From the IMG/VR virus record IMGVR_UViG_3300026519_000011, positions 1 to 64,000 of that record: a stretch of 64,000 bases of DNA. The stretch is one strand, 5' to 3'. The notes beneath the pieces were generated by a model that searched no databases, was not told where the DNA came from, and worked only from the letters and a program-made list of their open reading frames with translations. This document shows positions 35,592-46,000 of this stretch, piece after piece. This DNA comes from a virus. Both the position numbers and the translations under genes were made by a program. The first letter of the stretch is position 1. Every line of letters starts with the position of its first letter.

Positions 35592-36914
35592 TTATCTTTG
35601 AGCAATCACCACGTCTTTCCTTGACCGTGTTATGGCTACGTTTAACAAGTTTATCATATCAGGTGCGCGATGTTTAGGGTTCTGAATATCCACGCAATCC
35701 ACGTACACCGTATGGTTATAGCTTTTACCTTGTGACTTGTGCGCGGTAATAGCATAGGTGTGTCTTAGGTTAGCCACACTGAGTCTGAACTGGTGGTACT
35801 TACGCCAATCGTAGCTACTTCCAGAGGATCTAGCGGTAGCCCTTAATACCGATAGCGCGGTCTCATAAGCCTTAACCCCTTCCTCATTAGGGACTAGACA
35901 CACATAAGTCATCCCATCAAAATCAACATGGAGTGACCAGCATTTTATAGGGTGTTCCGGCATAATATCCATAGCCTGCTGACTGTACTCAGAGTCACCT
36001 ATTACTCGTATAATCCCTGTGGCGTTGGTGTTTACCTCAGTAAACCCATCACGTTGAAGAGGGCTTAACAGGGTAACCTCCTCACCTTCTAACCAATCAG
36101 GGCAATCCACACCGTGTAAGCCTCGTCTAGCTAAAGCATTCAACTGTCTGACTCTCACATTCGTGTAGGCTATAGCCACTATGTTATGAGGCGTATACTC
36201 AGCACTAGACACGGCTCTTGCAAATGACTCATTAAATTTTTTCAAGCCCGTCACATAGATGTTCCCATGCTCGCTACGCTCCGGCTGAAATTCTATCGTG
36301 CCTCGATACCCCTCATCAATAAGCTCACGCAACTCTAAAGCTGTGGATAACACAGGAGAGTCCTTGTGCATCCTCATACTCTCCCTGAGTTCAAAACTAG
36401 GGTTAGTCAGGTACTCTTGAAAGAACGAAGAAATAGGGTTCTTAGGAGGTCGTAGCTGGTATCGGTCTCCCACCAATATGAATAGTATATCGGGGAATAG
36501 CGACCGCATTTCTTGGAATCGCTTATACAGCCCATCCCCACACATCGACACTTCGTCAATAACTACTACCTTGTATTTTGCTAAAGACAGGGCGGAAGCA
36601 GCCACCGCAAACTGTTCCTCTCCTGAGTCCGTGACACGCATACCCGCTAGCTTGTAGATGGTCTGTACGTCTGACTTCTTGGGCAAGTCTAATGCCAACT
36701 GCTTACAAGCCTCATGCGTGGGTGCAGTGAAGACCGTGGAAGATAGTAACCCTAAACGTAATAGCAAGGTTTTAAGGCAGAAAGTCTTACCGAACCCTGC
36801 CGCCCCCTGTATGCCTACCACGCGAGACCCCTCATAATACGCCTCTACCGTGCCCTCCACGGCCTCTCGTTGAGATGGAGTTAATTTACTGATTAAGTCT
36901 TCAAGAGGTTCCAC
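35592..36914 (-). CDS. SF1B helicase, RecD/Dda-like
   Basis: A 440-residue DNA helicase. Motif I is GAAGFGKT (~35-42), motif II V-V-V-I-D-E-V-S-M (~117-125), motif III G-D-R-Y-Q-L-R-P, motif V-like A-I-T-A-H-K-S-Q-G-K-S-Y and motif VI N-V-A-I-T-R-S-R-K near the C-terminus. This matches the RecD2/Dda branch that unwinds 5'-3' at replication forks. The likely start is GTG 36914, 14 bases inside the polymerase gene, so it is translationally coupled. It is the last gene of the - strand arm. Confidence 0.9.
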   Translation of the reverse strand: MEPLEDLISKLTPSQREAVEGTVEAYYEGSRVVGIQGAAGFGKTFCLKTLLLRLGLLSSTVFTAPTHEACKQLALDLPKKSDVQTIYKLAGMRVTDSGEEQFAVAASALSLAKYKVVVIDEVSMCGDGLYKRFQEMRSLFPDILFILVGDRYQLRPPKNPISSFFQEYLTNPSFELRESMRMHKDSPVLSTALELRELIDEGYRGTIEFQPERSEHGNIYVTGLKKFNESFARAVSSAEYTPHNIVAIAYTNVRVRQLNALARRGLHGVDCPDWLEGEEVTLLSPLQRDGFTEVNTNATGIIRVIGDSEYSQQAMDIMPEHPIKCWSLHVDFDGMTYVCLVPNEEGVKAYETALSVLRATARSSGSSYDWRKYHQFRLSVANLRHTYAITAHKSQGKSYNHTVYVDCVDIQNPKHRAPDMINLLNVAITRSRKDVVIAQR

Positions 36915-39900
36915 GTAGTACCTCCTCCATTTTATCTTCTGAAACCTCAGCTATAACACCCAACTCCGTGCCTGTCTCCAGACGGTTTTGGTGTAGAGTA
37001 AACTCAGCCACTTGGGGTATCTCATGACCCGGCGGGATTATGCTCATGCACTCGTCAATCTCTTTACAAAGAGGCATAAGTATCTTTGGATCAGCGGGGC
37101 AGTTTACTACTATTTCATCGTAGATAGGGTAAAACACTTTACAGTTGTATCGCTCCCTAATGTCCCGTGCGTTAAAGTTATCGAGCGTCTCGTAAAGCAC
37201 ATGAGCGGCGGTACCTTGCATCTTAAAATTAAACGCAGTTCTGCCTGCTTTTCCCCGCAAGAACCTTGAGTTAAGTGTCCGTCTGCTGGGACGATATATA
37301 GCCCCATAAGCGTTTCTGACGTACCCTTTTTTATCTAGTTCAGCAACACATGCTTCCTGTCCTTCTCGTATTCTAGGGTACATGGTATGCAGGTCATCGA
37401 TGTACTCCTCAGCCTCCTCCAGAGGTACCAAGATATTACCTGATAAGGCGTGACCCGTACCCCCGAAAGCCACCGTAAAATTACACGCCTTAGCTCGCTT
37501 CGAGCGACAGAATTGTGCGGCCTTTAGGTGTTCCTCCCCTGCCTCACCACTAGACCAAGCAAGGAATTGTGCGTAGTCCTGTACCGATCTGACCACCCCT
37601 CCCCGCTTCATTTCCGTGAAGGTAATATCCTTCTCTACCTGTGGAAAGTACCCTCGATACACTTTTTCAGCAATGGCGGTAGCTGTTAAGGTGTGTACGT
37701 TCTTTTGGTCGTCCCCAAGGTAACAGGATTTTAGCCCTTCGTCACCTGTAACGTCCGCCATGATGCGTAACTCTTGATTGGCAAAGTCGATACTTAAAAA
37801 ACACCTACCCTCTCCTGCGTAAAAAACATTACGAACCCCGCCCTTTCCTGGTAACTGTAAGAAGTTAGGGCTAGATCCTCCTGGTCTTCTTGTTACGGTA
37901 TGGTTCACTCTGAACTGGGGGCGCATCCTATCGTCATGGTGTCGCCAATTCTTCCATGGGTGATAAAATAAGGAGAGCTTTGTGCTAGAAGTAGTATAGG
38001 TTAGAACGTCCTGTAACACCTCAGCCTTGCCACTCTCGTCGTCTTTTAAATCTACCGCAAGTGCTAGGGAGATGGCCTTGTCGTCAGTGGCAGGTGAGCC
38101 TGGTATCCTTGCCTTTTGACGGGATGAACCAGCACTAGGTTTTGACCTCATTCGTATAGGCAGACCTAGCATTCCGTACAGTAGATGTTGCTTTTGGGTA
38201 GGGCTAGCTAGAGAGCACTCAAAGCCTGACGTTCGTTTTGTAGGGGTTTTTGTGGTGTATTTTAGGCACAGCTCCTTGAATGTTTCCCACTCCTCTCCTG
38301 CCCGTTTCGCTGAGGCAAAGAAAGGAATGGCGGCAAGCATAGCTTCCACAAATTTGCTTTGCTCCTCTGTGTAAGTCTTCCCAAAGTATGTCCCATATAA
38401 ATAAGTCTTAGTCATCTTTTCTGGCAGAGGTAAGGATAGGGCAGGCATAACGGTAGCCATAAATGTGGGTGAAGGGGTTACCGCCACCGGTATATCCTCC
38501 TCCACATATTCCACGTATTGCGTGTTGGTGAGGATTCCATCGTAAACCCTATCCATCTGGTCTGACAACTTCATCGGGTCAATTTTCTTGTACTGACCTA
38601 GTTGTATCAGGTCGTCACGGATGGTGTCGAAGAAAGCGGATGCCCTTTTCTCATCCTGTTCAGTAGCGATACTTGCTAAGCCTTTGCGTATTTTAGGTAA
38701 GGTTTCTGCTAACACCTCTTCCGCTTCTTTAGTGAGCTTTTCCAGCATATTCCAGTCGGTTAACGTGCCCTCAATGTAAGCTTCGGCTAATTCTATCTGG
38801 GCTGATACAGTGTCTTGTAACAGGTGGTCCACATTCATGACTGCCGCTTTTATGCGTTGAAGAGCGAACAGGTGGGCGGTAACCAGCGCATCATCTATAC
38901 CGTATTGGAACACTTGATGGGCGGTAAGCTCTGCCATGTTGCTTACCCCTGCATGTTCCAGGGTCTCGGCGTAACTTGCTTGGTGATACCTAAGATGAGT
39001 CTTGGATTGGTGTTTAAGCCCAGAGGGTTCAGGGTGATCGAGTAAAGAGCAGACGGCGGCGGTGTCGTACAGCTTTTGCACGGGGAATAGTTTTGCGGGA
39101 ATACCTACAGAGTTCCTGCTGACGACGTATTCAAAGGTGAGGTTGTGCGCCACTGATTTTTTGGTTTGGATATGATGGGATGCGAAGTCCCTGAACTCCT
39201 CAGCACTCCAGTTGTCGCTATCCTTGTGGTCAGTTGGAATATATACCACCCGATTGAGGTTGTACCCAGAACACCAAGACCCTCCCGTGATCTCTGAATC
39301 TATGGCTGATACAAAATTATCTACATGCCACTTGATGTCCGTTCGGTTAGTGGTCTCATAGTCGAATGCTACTAGATCTTCAGTATTTCCCGATAAGAAT
39401 TTCAAGGTTTTTGCTTTCTGACCCCGCGAAGGTAAAACTGCTACTGTCAGCAATTTTACCTTCTCCTCCTTACCCATACGGATGTTTAGTGACGCAAGAT
39501 ACTCGTCGGTTGATTCTCCTAGGGGAAGCGGTACACGTTTATCCCAAGCTATTCCTGCCGCGGCTCCTTCAGTTAGCCATTCTGGGTGCATTGAGGCTAC
39601 CGTGTATGCAGTACGCCACCCCATGTAGTTATTGAATAGCGGCAGGAGTGAGTTATCCCCTGCGTTAGCTTCGACAGCTTCGGCGAAGTCTGCCTTAGAT
39701 GTGACGCCCTTGGCGATGTCCTCCAGCTCTTCCAAGCCGTCCTCTCCAAAGTTCTTTAGCAAGTTAGCGAAAGCCTTAGCGCCCATACGAGGTACACCTT
39801 TTGTCTCGTTAGGTTTCCCTACGATAGACTTCCGTAACGTGGTGAACCTTGTGGGGAAATCTATACGCTCTTCCAATGGCGTACCGTCAATATCCAGCAC

Positions 39901-40329
39901 GGCGCAAGAGGCTGACTGTAGTTGGAGTAAGTCAGAGTCTTGCGTGTAGATCACACAAGTCCCTAGGTTGTTAGCGAGCAGGGAGATCAAGTCATCCGCG
40001 TCAGCTTTTAATTTTTCTGGTGAGCAAGTAACATACCCTAAGTTAGCCATAAGGTCTTGGCACTTGCGCAGGAATCTGTATCTGACAACTTTCTCGGCTT
40101 TCTTTACCGGGTCATCTGAAACGGGTTTGTAATCTGAAGATAACTTACGTCTACCCATGCCATTACCTTCCTTGTCGAAAACTAGGATAGTGTTGTAAGG
40201 TGGTGCGTGGTTAAATTGTTTTAGTACTTCTAGGCAGTTGTTGAGACCGTCTTTCTTTACGTCCTCCGTGCCCTTCATTACTCTGGTGAATATGGCGGAG
40301 CCATCTACCACTTGGTACAGTGTGTCCAT
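36901..40329 (-). CDS. DNA polymerase I with FEN-like, 3'-5' exonuclease and polymerase domains
   Basis: A 1142-residue family A polymerase with all three Pol I domains. Residues ~1-290: FEN/PIN-like 5' nuclease (LVFDKEGNGMGRRK, ADADDL, YTQDSDLLQL, GVPRMGAKAF). Residues ~315-500: proofreading exonuclease (AFDYETT; AHNLTFEY; YGIDDALVTAH). Residues ~600-1142: polymerase, motif A D-F-A-N-Q-E (~845), motif B K-A-C-N-F-T-V-A-F-G (~950), motif C I-Y-D-E-I (~1071). Motif C has Tyr where most Pol I have His, and motif B Phe where E. coli has Tyr766. GAGGA precedes the ATG. Two palindromes occupy its leader. Confidence 0.93.
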   Translation of the reverse strand: MDTLYQVVDGSAIFTRVMKGTEDVKKDGLNNCLEVLKQFNHAPPYNTILVFDKEGNGMGRRKLSSDYKPVSDDPVKKAEKVVRYRFLRKCQDLMANLGYVTCSPEKLKADADDLISLLANNLGTCVIYTQDSDLLQLQSASCAVLDIDGTPLEERIDFPTRFTTLRKSIVGKPNETKGVPRMGAKAFANLLKNFGEDGLEELEDIAKGVTSKADFAEAVEANAGDNSLLPLFNNYMGWRTAYTVASMHPEWLTEGAAAGIAWDKRVPLPLGESTDEYLASLNIRMGKEEKVKLLTVAVLPSRGQKAKTLKFLSGNTEDLVAFDYETTNRTDIKWHVDNFVSAIDSEITGGSWCSGYNLNRVVYIPTDHKDSDNWSAEEFRDFASHHIQTKKSVAHNLTFEYVVSRNSVGIPAKLFPVQKLYDTAAVCSLLDHPEPSGLKHQSKTHLRYHQASYAETLEHAGVSNMAELTAHQVFQYGIDDALVTAHLFALQRIKAAVMNVDHLLQDTVSAQIELAEAYIEGTLTDWNMLEKLTKEAEEVLAETLPKIRKGLASIATEQDEKRASAFFDTIRDDLIQLGQYKKIDPMKLSDQMDRVYDGILTNTQYVEYVEEDIPVAVTPSPTFMATVMPALSLPLPEKMTKTYLYGTYFGKTYTEEQSKFVEAMLAAIPFFASAKRAGEEWETFKELCLKYTTKTPTKRTSGFECSLASPTQKQHLLYGMLGLPIRMRSKPSAGSSRQKARIPGSPATDDKAISLALAVDLKDDESGKAEVLQDVLTYTTSSTKLSLFYHPWKNWRHHDDRMRPQFRVNHTVTRRPGGSSPNFLQLPGKGGVRNVFYAGEGRCFLSIDFANQELRIMADVTGDEGLKSCYLGDDQKNVHTLTATAIAEKVYRGYFPQVEKDITFTEMKRGGVVRSVQDYAQFLAWSSGEAGEEHLKAAQFCRSKRAKACNFTVAFGGTGHALSGNILVPLEEAEEYIDDLHTMYPRIREGQEACVAELDKKGYVRNAYGAIYRPSRRTLNSRFLRGKAGRTAFNFKMQGTAAHVLYETLDNFNARDIRERYNCKVFYPIYDEIVVNCPADPKILMPLCKEIDECMSIIPPGHEIPQVAEFTLHQNRLETGTELGVIAEVSEDKMEEVLRGTS

Positions 40330-40351
40330 CTTTATGTCCTCGGATAATTTG

Positions 40352-40370
40352 GTTCGTCAGGATGACGAGC
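40352..40370. repeat. Dispersed palindrome, copy 6
   Basis: GTTCGTCA-GGA-TGACGAGC, one arm mismatch. In the polymerase gene leader, 5 bases from copy 7. Confidence 0.85.
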
Positions 40371-40375
40371 GACCC

Positions 40376-40394
40376 GTTCATCACCATGATGAAC
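40376..40394. repeat. Dispersed palindrome, copy 7
   Basis: GTTCATCA-CCA-TGATGAAC with arms extended by CCC/GGG. In the polymerase gene leader. Confidence 0.95.
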
Positions 40395-40414
40395 GGGGCG
40401 GTACTACTTACTAC

Positions 40415-41167
40415 TTACTCAGCTCTAGGGCCAATAACTTTAAATGCCCAAGGGTAATAAGATATTCTGTCTTTATTAATCTTATCCCCTACAAACGCCT
40501 CTAGTAACACCTCAGAAGGGTGGTTTACAGTTACCTTCTTAGTGACTTGGTACATCATCAATGCACCTGCTACCTTACCTTTACTAGCAGGAGGCACACT
40601 CAATGAAGCCATGCCAAGAGGCTTCTCGCCTTCTGTATCATTCTTGGTGTAGAGTACTACAGTGTAATCTGTGTACTCCTTACGCTGGTGAGTCGCTCCA
40701 TCCGCTTCGGCTAACGCAAGAATGTCGGCGATCTTATCCCCTGTGTGCGTAGTCTCAGCATCAACCATCACGTAGTAATCACCTTCGTTATCCTTCGCAC
40801 CTTCTGGTGTTATGGTGTACGACACACGACCTTTGTACGCTATGATGTTAAAGATGAACCCTTTAGATAGGTCTGCACCTTCCATTTCAAACGCCTGCTT
40901 TGAGATACCGTCCACAAACTCACTACCATCTAACACGATAACGGGGAACGACGTTCGGTCTAAGGTCATACCATCATTGCCAGTGTCTTCCCCGGCAGTT
41001 AGGAATGAGGTCATGTTCAAGTTAGAAATGTCCGAGGCGGCAGCAATACTTCTTGCCTCAGCTTCTGCGATAGCGACCGTTTGGTCCTGCTCTTCAGCAG
41101 CACCACCTGCTGGCGCTGGTCCTGATTTACTGCTTGTTTTTGGTGTGTCTTTCTTAGCTAAAGCCAT
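40415..41167 (-). CDS. Hypothetical replication-region protein, possible ssDNA-binding protein
   Basis: A 250-residue protein: a Lys/Ala/Ser/Pro-rich flexible N-terminus (~1-40), then a mixed beta-rich core (FIFNIIAYKGRVSYTI, DYTVVLYTKN, SEVLLEAFVGDKI). It lies between the polymerase and helicase genes and directly follows a consensus promoter, implying strong early expression. Single-stranded DNA-binding proteins are often encoded here, but the usual acidic C-terminal tail is absent and I recognise no family. Its leader carries a palindrome copy (41222) and an AACGTAA box. Confidence 0.45.
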   Translation of the reverse strand: MALAKKDTPKTSSKSGPAPAGGAAEEQDQTVAIAEAEARSIAAASDISNLNMTSFLTAGEDTGNDGMTLDRTSFPVIVLDGSEFVDGISKQAFEMEGADLSKGFIFNIIAYKGRVSYTITPEGAKDNEGDYYVMVDAETTHTGDKIADILALAEADGATHQRKEYTDYTVVLYTKNDTEGEKPLGMASLSVPPASKGKVAGALMMYQVTKKVTVNHPSEVLLEAFVGDKINKDRISYYPWAFKVIGPRAE

Positions 41168-41221
41168 TATATTTTCCTTTACAATTTACGTTATATTTTA
41201 AGTTAAGTTTATAGCCAGACC

Positions 41222-41240
41222 GTTCATCACGGTGACGAAC
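41222..41240. repeat. Dispersed palindrome, copy 8
   Basis: GTTCATCA-CGG-TGACGAAC. Between the promoter at 41286 and the start at 41167, so downstream of the promoter. Confidence 0.95.
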
Positions 41241-41285
41241 GAACAAGGTATGCCAATACCAAATCCTTTCTTCTAACTACCCCAC

Positions 41286-41314
41286 ATTATACCACATATT
41301 TAGTCAAATGTCAA
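41286..41314 (-). promoter_or_regulatory. Consensus sigma-70 promoter
   Basis: On the - strand TTGACA (41309-41314) and TATAAT (41286-41291) are perfect consensus hexamers with the optimal 17-base spacer, preceded by CTAGGGG. The same flank and elements occur at 59788-59816. It directs transcription into the putative ssDNA-binding protein and polymerase genes. The -35 overlaps the stop codon of the 41311-41673 gene. Confidence 0.9.
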
Positions 41315-41673
41315 CCCCTAGCGCCGTAGTTACGGTGATTAGAGGCTTTGATCAAGAACGTAGCTCGCGCTTCTATTCCCGCCAAAACCTCGGAAGCGTA
41401 GGTGTACTTGTCGTCATTAATGGCCTCGTAGAACAAGACGCCTAGCCTGAATAGTTCTTCGTCAGCAGGTCTTCTACCACCTTCTACCTTTTCTATCCCA
41501 CTCTGAGACTCGCCACACGCACAAGAGACCCAATTACCGGACGCGCCTTTCTCCTCTGGGGTGAACCCGCCTACCTTACTCGCATTTAGTATTCTCAACC
41601 CCCATACGGTTTTGCTCAGCCCGTGGTTTGCTAGGGTTTTAATTACTTCATTGGTTTCGTCGGTGCGTAACAT
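41311..41673 (-). CDS. CACG-motif protein, paralogue A
   Basis: A 120-residue protein sharing a pattern with 62384-62782: an N-terminal helical part ending in V-W-G-(L/Q)-R-I-L-(N/T)-A, then (N/S)-W-V-(S/T)-C-A-C-G, ~25 residues later D-E-x-L-x-x-L-G-x-x-F, then a helix ending in I-E-x-R-A. The C-A-C-G is a candidate metal or redox site. Function unknown. Its 3' end overlaps the promoter described at 41286. Confidence 0.6.
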   Translation of the reverse strand: MLRTDETNEVIKTLANHGLSKTVWGLRILNASKVGGFTPEEKGASGNWVSCACGESQSGIEKVEGGRRPADEELFRLGVLFYEAINDDKYTYASEVLAGIEARATFLIKASNHRNYGARG

Positions 41674-41683
41674 GACTATGTCT

Positions 41684-43060
41684 CTATCCTAGTGAAAAAT
41701 CAGTGGGTACTACTTTACAATTACTCTCGTGCCGGTCTCTGGATTTCTTTAACAAAGAAGTCACGTACAGGGTGTCCTTTACGTGCGGGAGGTAAAGAGT
41801 GGCCCGCCCTAGCTGACCAGGACGGTACACGCGGTTAGCTGCCTGCTCCAGCCAGCCAGGTACAGGCATATATTCCGCTAAGTAGATGTGGCTACTGACC
41901 TTCTGAAAGGAGTACCCCTCAGCCCCAGCGCCTAGCGTAGATACTAATATCCTACAACTGTCATCCTCTTTAAATTTCACGTCCTGTTTAATACTTCCAG
42001 TAATTAATGCAGGGTTGTACTGCTCTAACTGCTCGGCATAATACGTCGCCGTGGTGTCAAACAAGGTGAAGATGATTAGTTTGTTATCTTCGGTAACACT
42101 ATCAGACACTAACAAGATGTCTTCCAGTACACAGGACTCAGTACCCCTCTCGAACATAGCAGGATTAGTTATGGACATGATGCCCTTGGAGAACTTGAGT
42201 GTAGGGGAGTACGAGGCATCAAAAAGCTCACCGTCGGTACTCTCGTAAATTAGGTACTCTTGAAAATCCTCGTACACCTGCTTTTGGGAGTCCGTTAGAC
42301 TCAGGTAACGGGTGGACACCATGGGGGCTTCCAACGCAGGCCACACGTCCGCCTTCATTAATCGTCTACTCTTCACGCCTAACCGTTTCCTGAGTAGCTT
42401 CTCGTTCTTAAAGCCAGAGGTTAGTCGGATGGTTGAGGTGCTACCTCTTCTTTGCATATCCCGATAGGTTACGTGCAACTTGCAGAAGGCGTAAAAGGAC
42501 TTGTATGCAGTAGGGTTGGTGATGGATACACAGGAGTAGGAGTCCCTGAGGTCTTTGGTTATAGGTGTACCAGTGGCTATCATTACTGCCATTTCCTGCC
42601 GACTGGTTAACGCTTTTAGCGTTTTAAACCTACGGCCTTCAGGGTTTCTAAACTTATGGTACTCGTCTATTACCAGTACGTCATACTCTTTCATTATCGC
42701 CTTGGTGTATCTGGATATGGTGATCCCAGCGTGCGTCATCAGCAATATTCCCGAACCTATTCTCAGACTAGGTCTCTCAGAAAGCCCTATGAATATCTCG
42801 TCCCACTCAGACAGTAATTGGTTGAAGAGACCTGGCTTAGTCATGAGCACTACTTTATTACCTAACAAGCGCCACGCCAGCACGGATAAAAACAAGGTCA
42901 AGGTCTTGCCTACGCCTGTTTGATCGTACAGCCCGTAAACCACGTTATCCACAAAGGCTTTAGCCCCTGCTATCTGAAAGTCTCTAGGCTGAAAACCACC
43001 AAAGGTTGCTCCAGTGTTGGCTTCTACGCCTATTTCTGCTAATGCTTCGTCAACGGTCAT
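41684..43060 (-). CDS. SF2 helicase, SNF2-like
   Basis: A 458-residue helicase. Motif I D-Q-T-G-V-G-K-T (~47-54), motif Ia region VVLMTKPGLFNQ, motif II V-L-V-I-D-E-Y-H (~128-135), motif III A-T-G-T-P-I, motif V-like G-A-G-A-E-G-Y-S-F and motif VI Q-A-A-N-R-V-Y-R-P-G-Q. The R-x-x-R-x-G-Q ending is typical of SNF2-type proteins, which translocate on duplex DNA. In phages such enzymes sit in replication clusters and may remodel forks or recombination intermediates. Starts three bases after the upstream stop. Confidence 0.88.
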   Translation of the reverse strand: MTVDEALAEIGVEANTGATFGGFQPRDFQIAGAKAFVDNVVYGLYDQTGVGKTLTLFLSVLAWRLLGNKVVLMTKPGLFNQLLSEWDEIFIGLSERPSLRIGSGILLMTHAGITISRYTKAIMKEYDVLVIDEYHKFRNPEGRRFKTLKALTSRQEMAVMIATGTPITKDLRDSYSCVSITNPTAYKSFYAFCKLHVTYRDMQRRGSTSTIRLTSGFKNEKLLRKRLGVKSRRLMKADVWPALEAPMVSTRYLSLTDSQKQVYEDFQEYLIYESTDGELFDASYSPTLKFSKGIMSITNPAMFERGTESCVLEDILLVSDSVTEDNKLIIFTLFDTTATYYAEQLEQYNPALITGSIKQDVKFKEDDSCRILVSTLGAGAEGYSFQKVSSHIYLAEYMPVPGWLEQAANRVYRPGQLGRATLYLPHVKDTLYVTSLLKKSRDRHESNCKVVPTDFSLG

Positions 43061-43063
43061 AGG

Positions 43064-46000
43064 TCACGCGTAAGGGGAAATGTCAGGGTTATAAGCATAC
43101 AACTTGTCCAAGTACTTAGAGCAAATCATCTCGAAAGAATCTAGGTCAACCACGCCTCGCTTGTCTAGCATCTCTAGGTTCAATGCTATCTCGTTACGCG
43201 TGGTCTCCACCGCAGGGCTTCCTTTGTCTCGCAACTGCCACAGTCTGGCACGGAAATCAGGCAAAGATGCGGCGGCAAAGTTAAGTGAGTCCTTGCCTCC
43301 CACTTTCTTAGCGAGGGAAAACCCTAGCGTGGCATTTATCACTAAGTAACCAGACTCCCGAGTAAACAACCCTCGCTCTCCCGTATCACAAGGTCTAAAA
43401 TTGTCGCGATTAAGTAACATCTGCTTTCTCATATCTTGTTCAGCCACACCAAGCAGTAGATGTACCAGCTGTTCTCCATCTGTTAGACGAATCTTACCTG
43501 CCTGCTCTTTACTGGTTATAGCGGAATCAGGTTGTTCCTTTTCCCCGTCATTCCCTATCTTCACACCTAGTTGATAATGAATGACCTTGTCCTTGAGTTC
43601 TGCCATCTTAGATACCGCTAGGGCAGGGGCTAACTGGTACGTCAACATCACCTCTATAAGTAAGTCTATGCCTTGCAGTACTACCGCTATGGCGGTACGT
43701 TTTCTCGCATCTAACGTGATGCCATTCTCTATGCAGACCGCCTCCACGTGAGCTAGGCTCTCTTTCCTGCCCTCTAATATCATACGTCTCACCTCGTTCT
43801 CATCTTTACTTGCCAGAAAGAAGAACATGAAATCGGCTATTCCTGAAAGTGCCTGATGGTACGTCTGATCCTCTTCTCCTTTGTAAGAGGTTATGTCCTC
43901 ATAAGCCTTCACATACTGTGCTGAATGGGCGTTATCTAAGCGATCTAAGTAAAGCCAAATACAGCGATGGTTTAAGGACTCGGTGCTGGCATCAACCTCC
44001 CCCAGTAGAACTACAGGGTTGGTCATAGCGTAGGCGGTAATACCAGTAGTGCCAACCCCTGTACTCTTCACCACTTGGTCGCCATTCCAGCTATTCTTAA
44101 CCGCCTCCAAGAAATCTTTAAGCTTGTTATGGTACCCAGACTCTGTTCCCGTAGCATTAACCTCCTCCCATATTATCGGCAAGGATTTTGAAGAGGCCAT
44201 GGCATGGCTTCCCCCTACGATACTAGAGCCTCCTCCAGCCCCTCCGAACATTAAAGAGATACGGTCAGTCAGTCCTGTAAGTTTTACGAAGTGCTGTATG
44301 AGCGTAGATTTACCTGTCCCTGTAGTGCCCGTCATGCGCAGAATAGGAAATTCAGGTGGGATATGTTTCAAGGTCTTTAGATAAGGGTTGAGCCAACAAC
44401 TCATCATCCACCCTAATAACGTCCCTGAGATATGCTGGTCTCGAATAGTTAAGCTGGCTAGGATTGCCCTACCCAGTAGCTCCTTATCTTTTACGGATAC
44501 ACTGTTAGGGTGCTTGAGGTCGGACCATATGCTCCCTCTGAAGAGTTTGGCTTGAGGCAAGTGCAGATGCACCGTGTCGGTCATTCCGTTGCTCTCCCAT
44601 GTCTTCTCTGGTGTTATCCAGTAACCTTTTCCTGTGGTACCAATGTATAGTCCTAACTGCTCCACTACGTCTATCATTTTAATTTCCTGATTACTGCGTA
44701 TCTCCACTTGAAACCAAGCTAGAATATCTGCTTGGCATTTTAGTATGTTAGCTCCACACACTACCCCTTTAGCTCTTAGCGCCCGTATGAATTGCGTCGG
44801 ACCTACATACTCCTCAGCCTCTAGGCTCACTTGATAGGTGCGGTTACTGCGTAAATCTCTTACGGACAAATTCATCCCCACAATGTCACCAGTTACGTCG
44901 GTAAGCTCAGACTCAGGGGTAATGTGCGCACCGGGGAATACTATCATCCGATTGTTCGTATCAAAGTTGACGAGGTATGTCCCTTCTTTACCTAGTTCTA
45001 ATTGATTGTTAAGTCCTGAACTCCCCCTACGACTCTCGGTTAAAGCACACCCTTTGCACATATTCCTAGGTACGGTAAAGGTGGATCGAATGTAGCTACA
45101 GCCGAAGCGTTTGTTACTTCGCTTAACGCTACTGTAGATATGTTTTAAGGACTTCTTAGCCTCCATAGCCGAGCCGAACCTACTGCTCGCTCGATTATCC
45201 ACGAAACGCGTTATGGTGTTAGCCACCACGTTATCGTTCTGACCGGTTCTGGCTAAGTAGATCATCACCTGCATAGCAGAACCGTTAAAGCTTCTTACCT
45301 TTAAGTCTTTGTTGCTTATTAGCTGAGTAACGCAAGGTGGTCGATCCTTTATGACCTCCATTTCGTCGTCAGTTAAGGGTTCCTGCTCCTCAGCCTCCCG
45401 ATCCTCTTTAACTAATAATCTAGCACGCTCAAAGTGCTGTTTGAATCGCCTACATACGTTATGAGGTCCTGGGGGGTGCTGGTAAGTGCTGGGGAGTCTC
45501 ACTAATTTCTGATAAATCTCAGGAGTCAAGGTTTTCAGGTCTTCCAGACTGATACGGGTGCGCTTAATGTCCGTGCCTTCCCGAATGATCTCGGTAAGTC
45601 TCCAGCTAACCCCCTTACCTGACGAGTACACCTGATAATCTACACCAGGCATCATGAAGTAGGAGACCATGTGGTTGTATATTCTTGGTAGGTCTGCACA
45701 AGGTTCCACTAAGCCGAAAACTTCGTTAGGTATCGTTAGGTGGAATCCTTTCTTGCCTGACAGAAACACATGGATGCTTTTTTTAGGTACGCTGAAGTTA
45801 GATACCAGTTCATTAACCACAGAGGTTACCGACTGTATCCCTACCTCTAAAGCGCGGTCAATATCCCCTTGCACTTCCTCAGGCTTAACATCTATATCCA
45901 TATAAAACGGACCGATGTAACGTAAGGATGCGAAGTCAGAATCAAAGTCATCTACGGGTCGTGTCAAGGCTAAGATGGTAGCCTTCTTAGCCCCTTTGTC

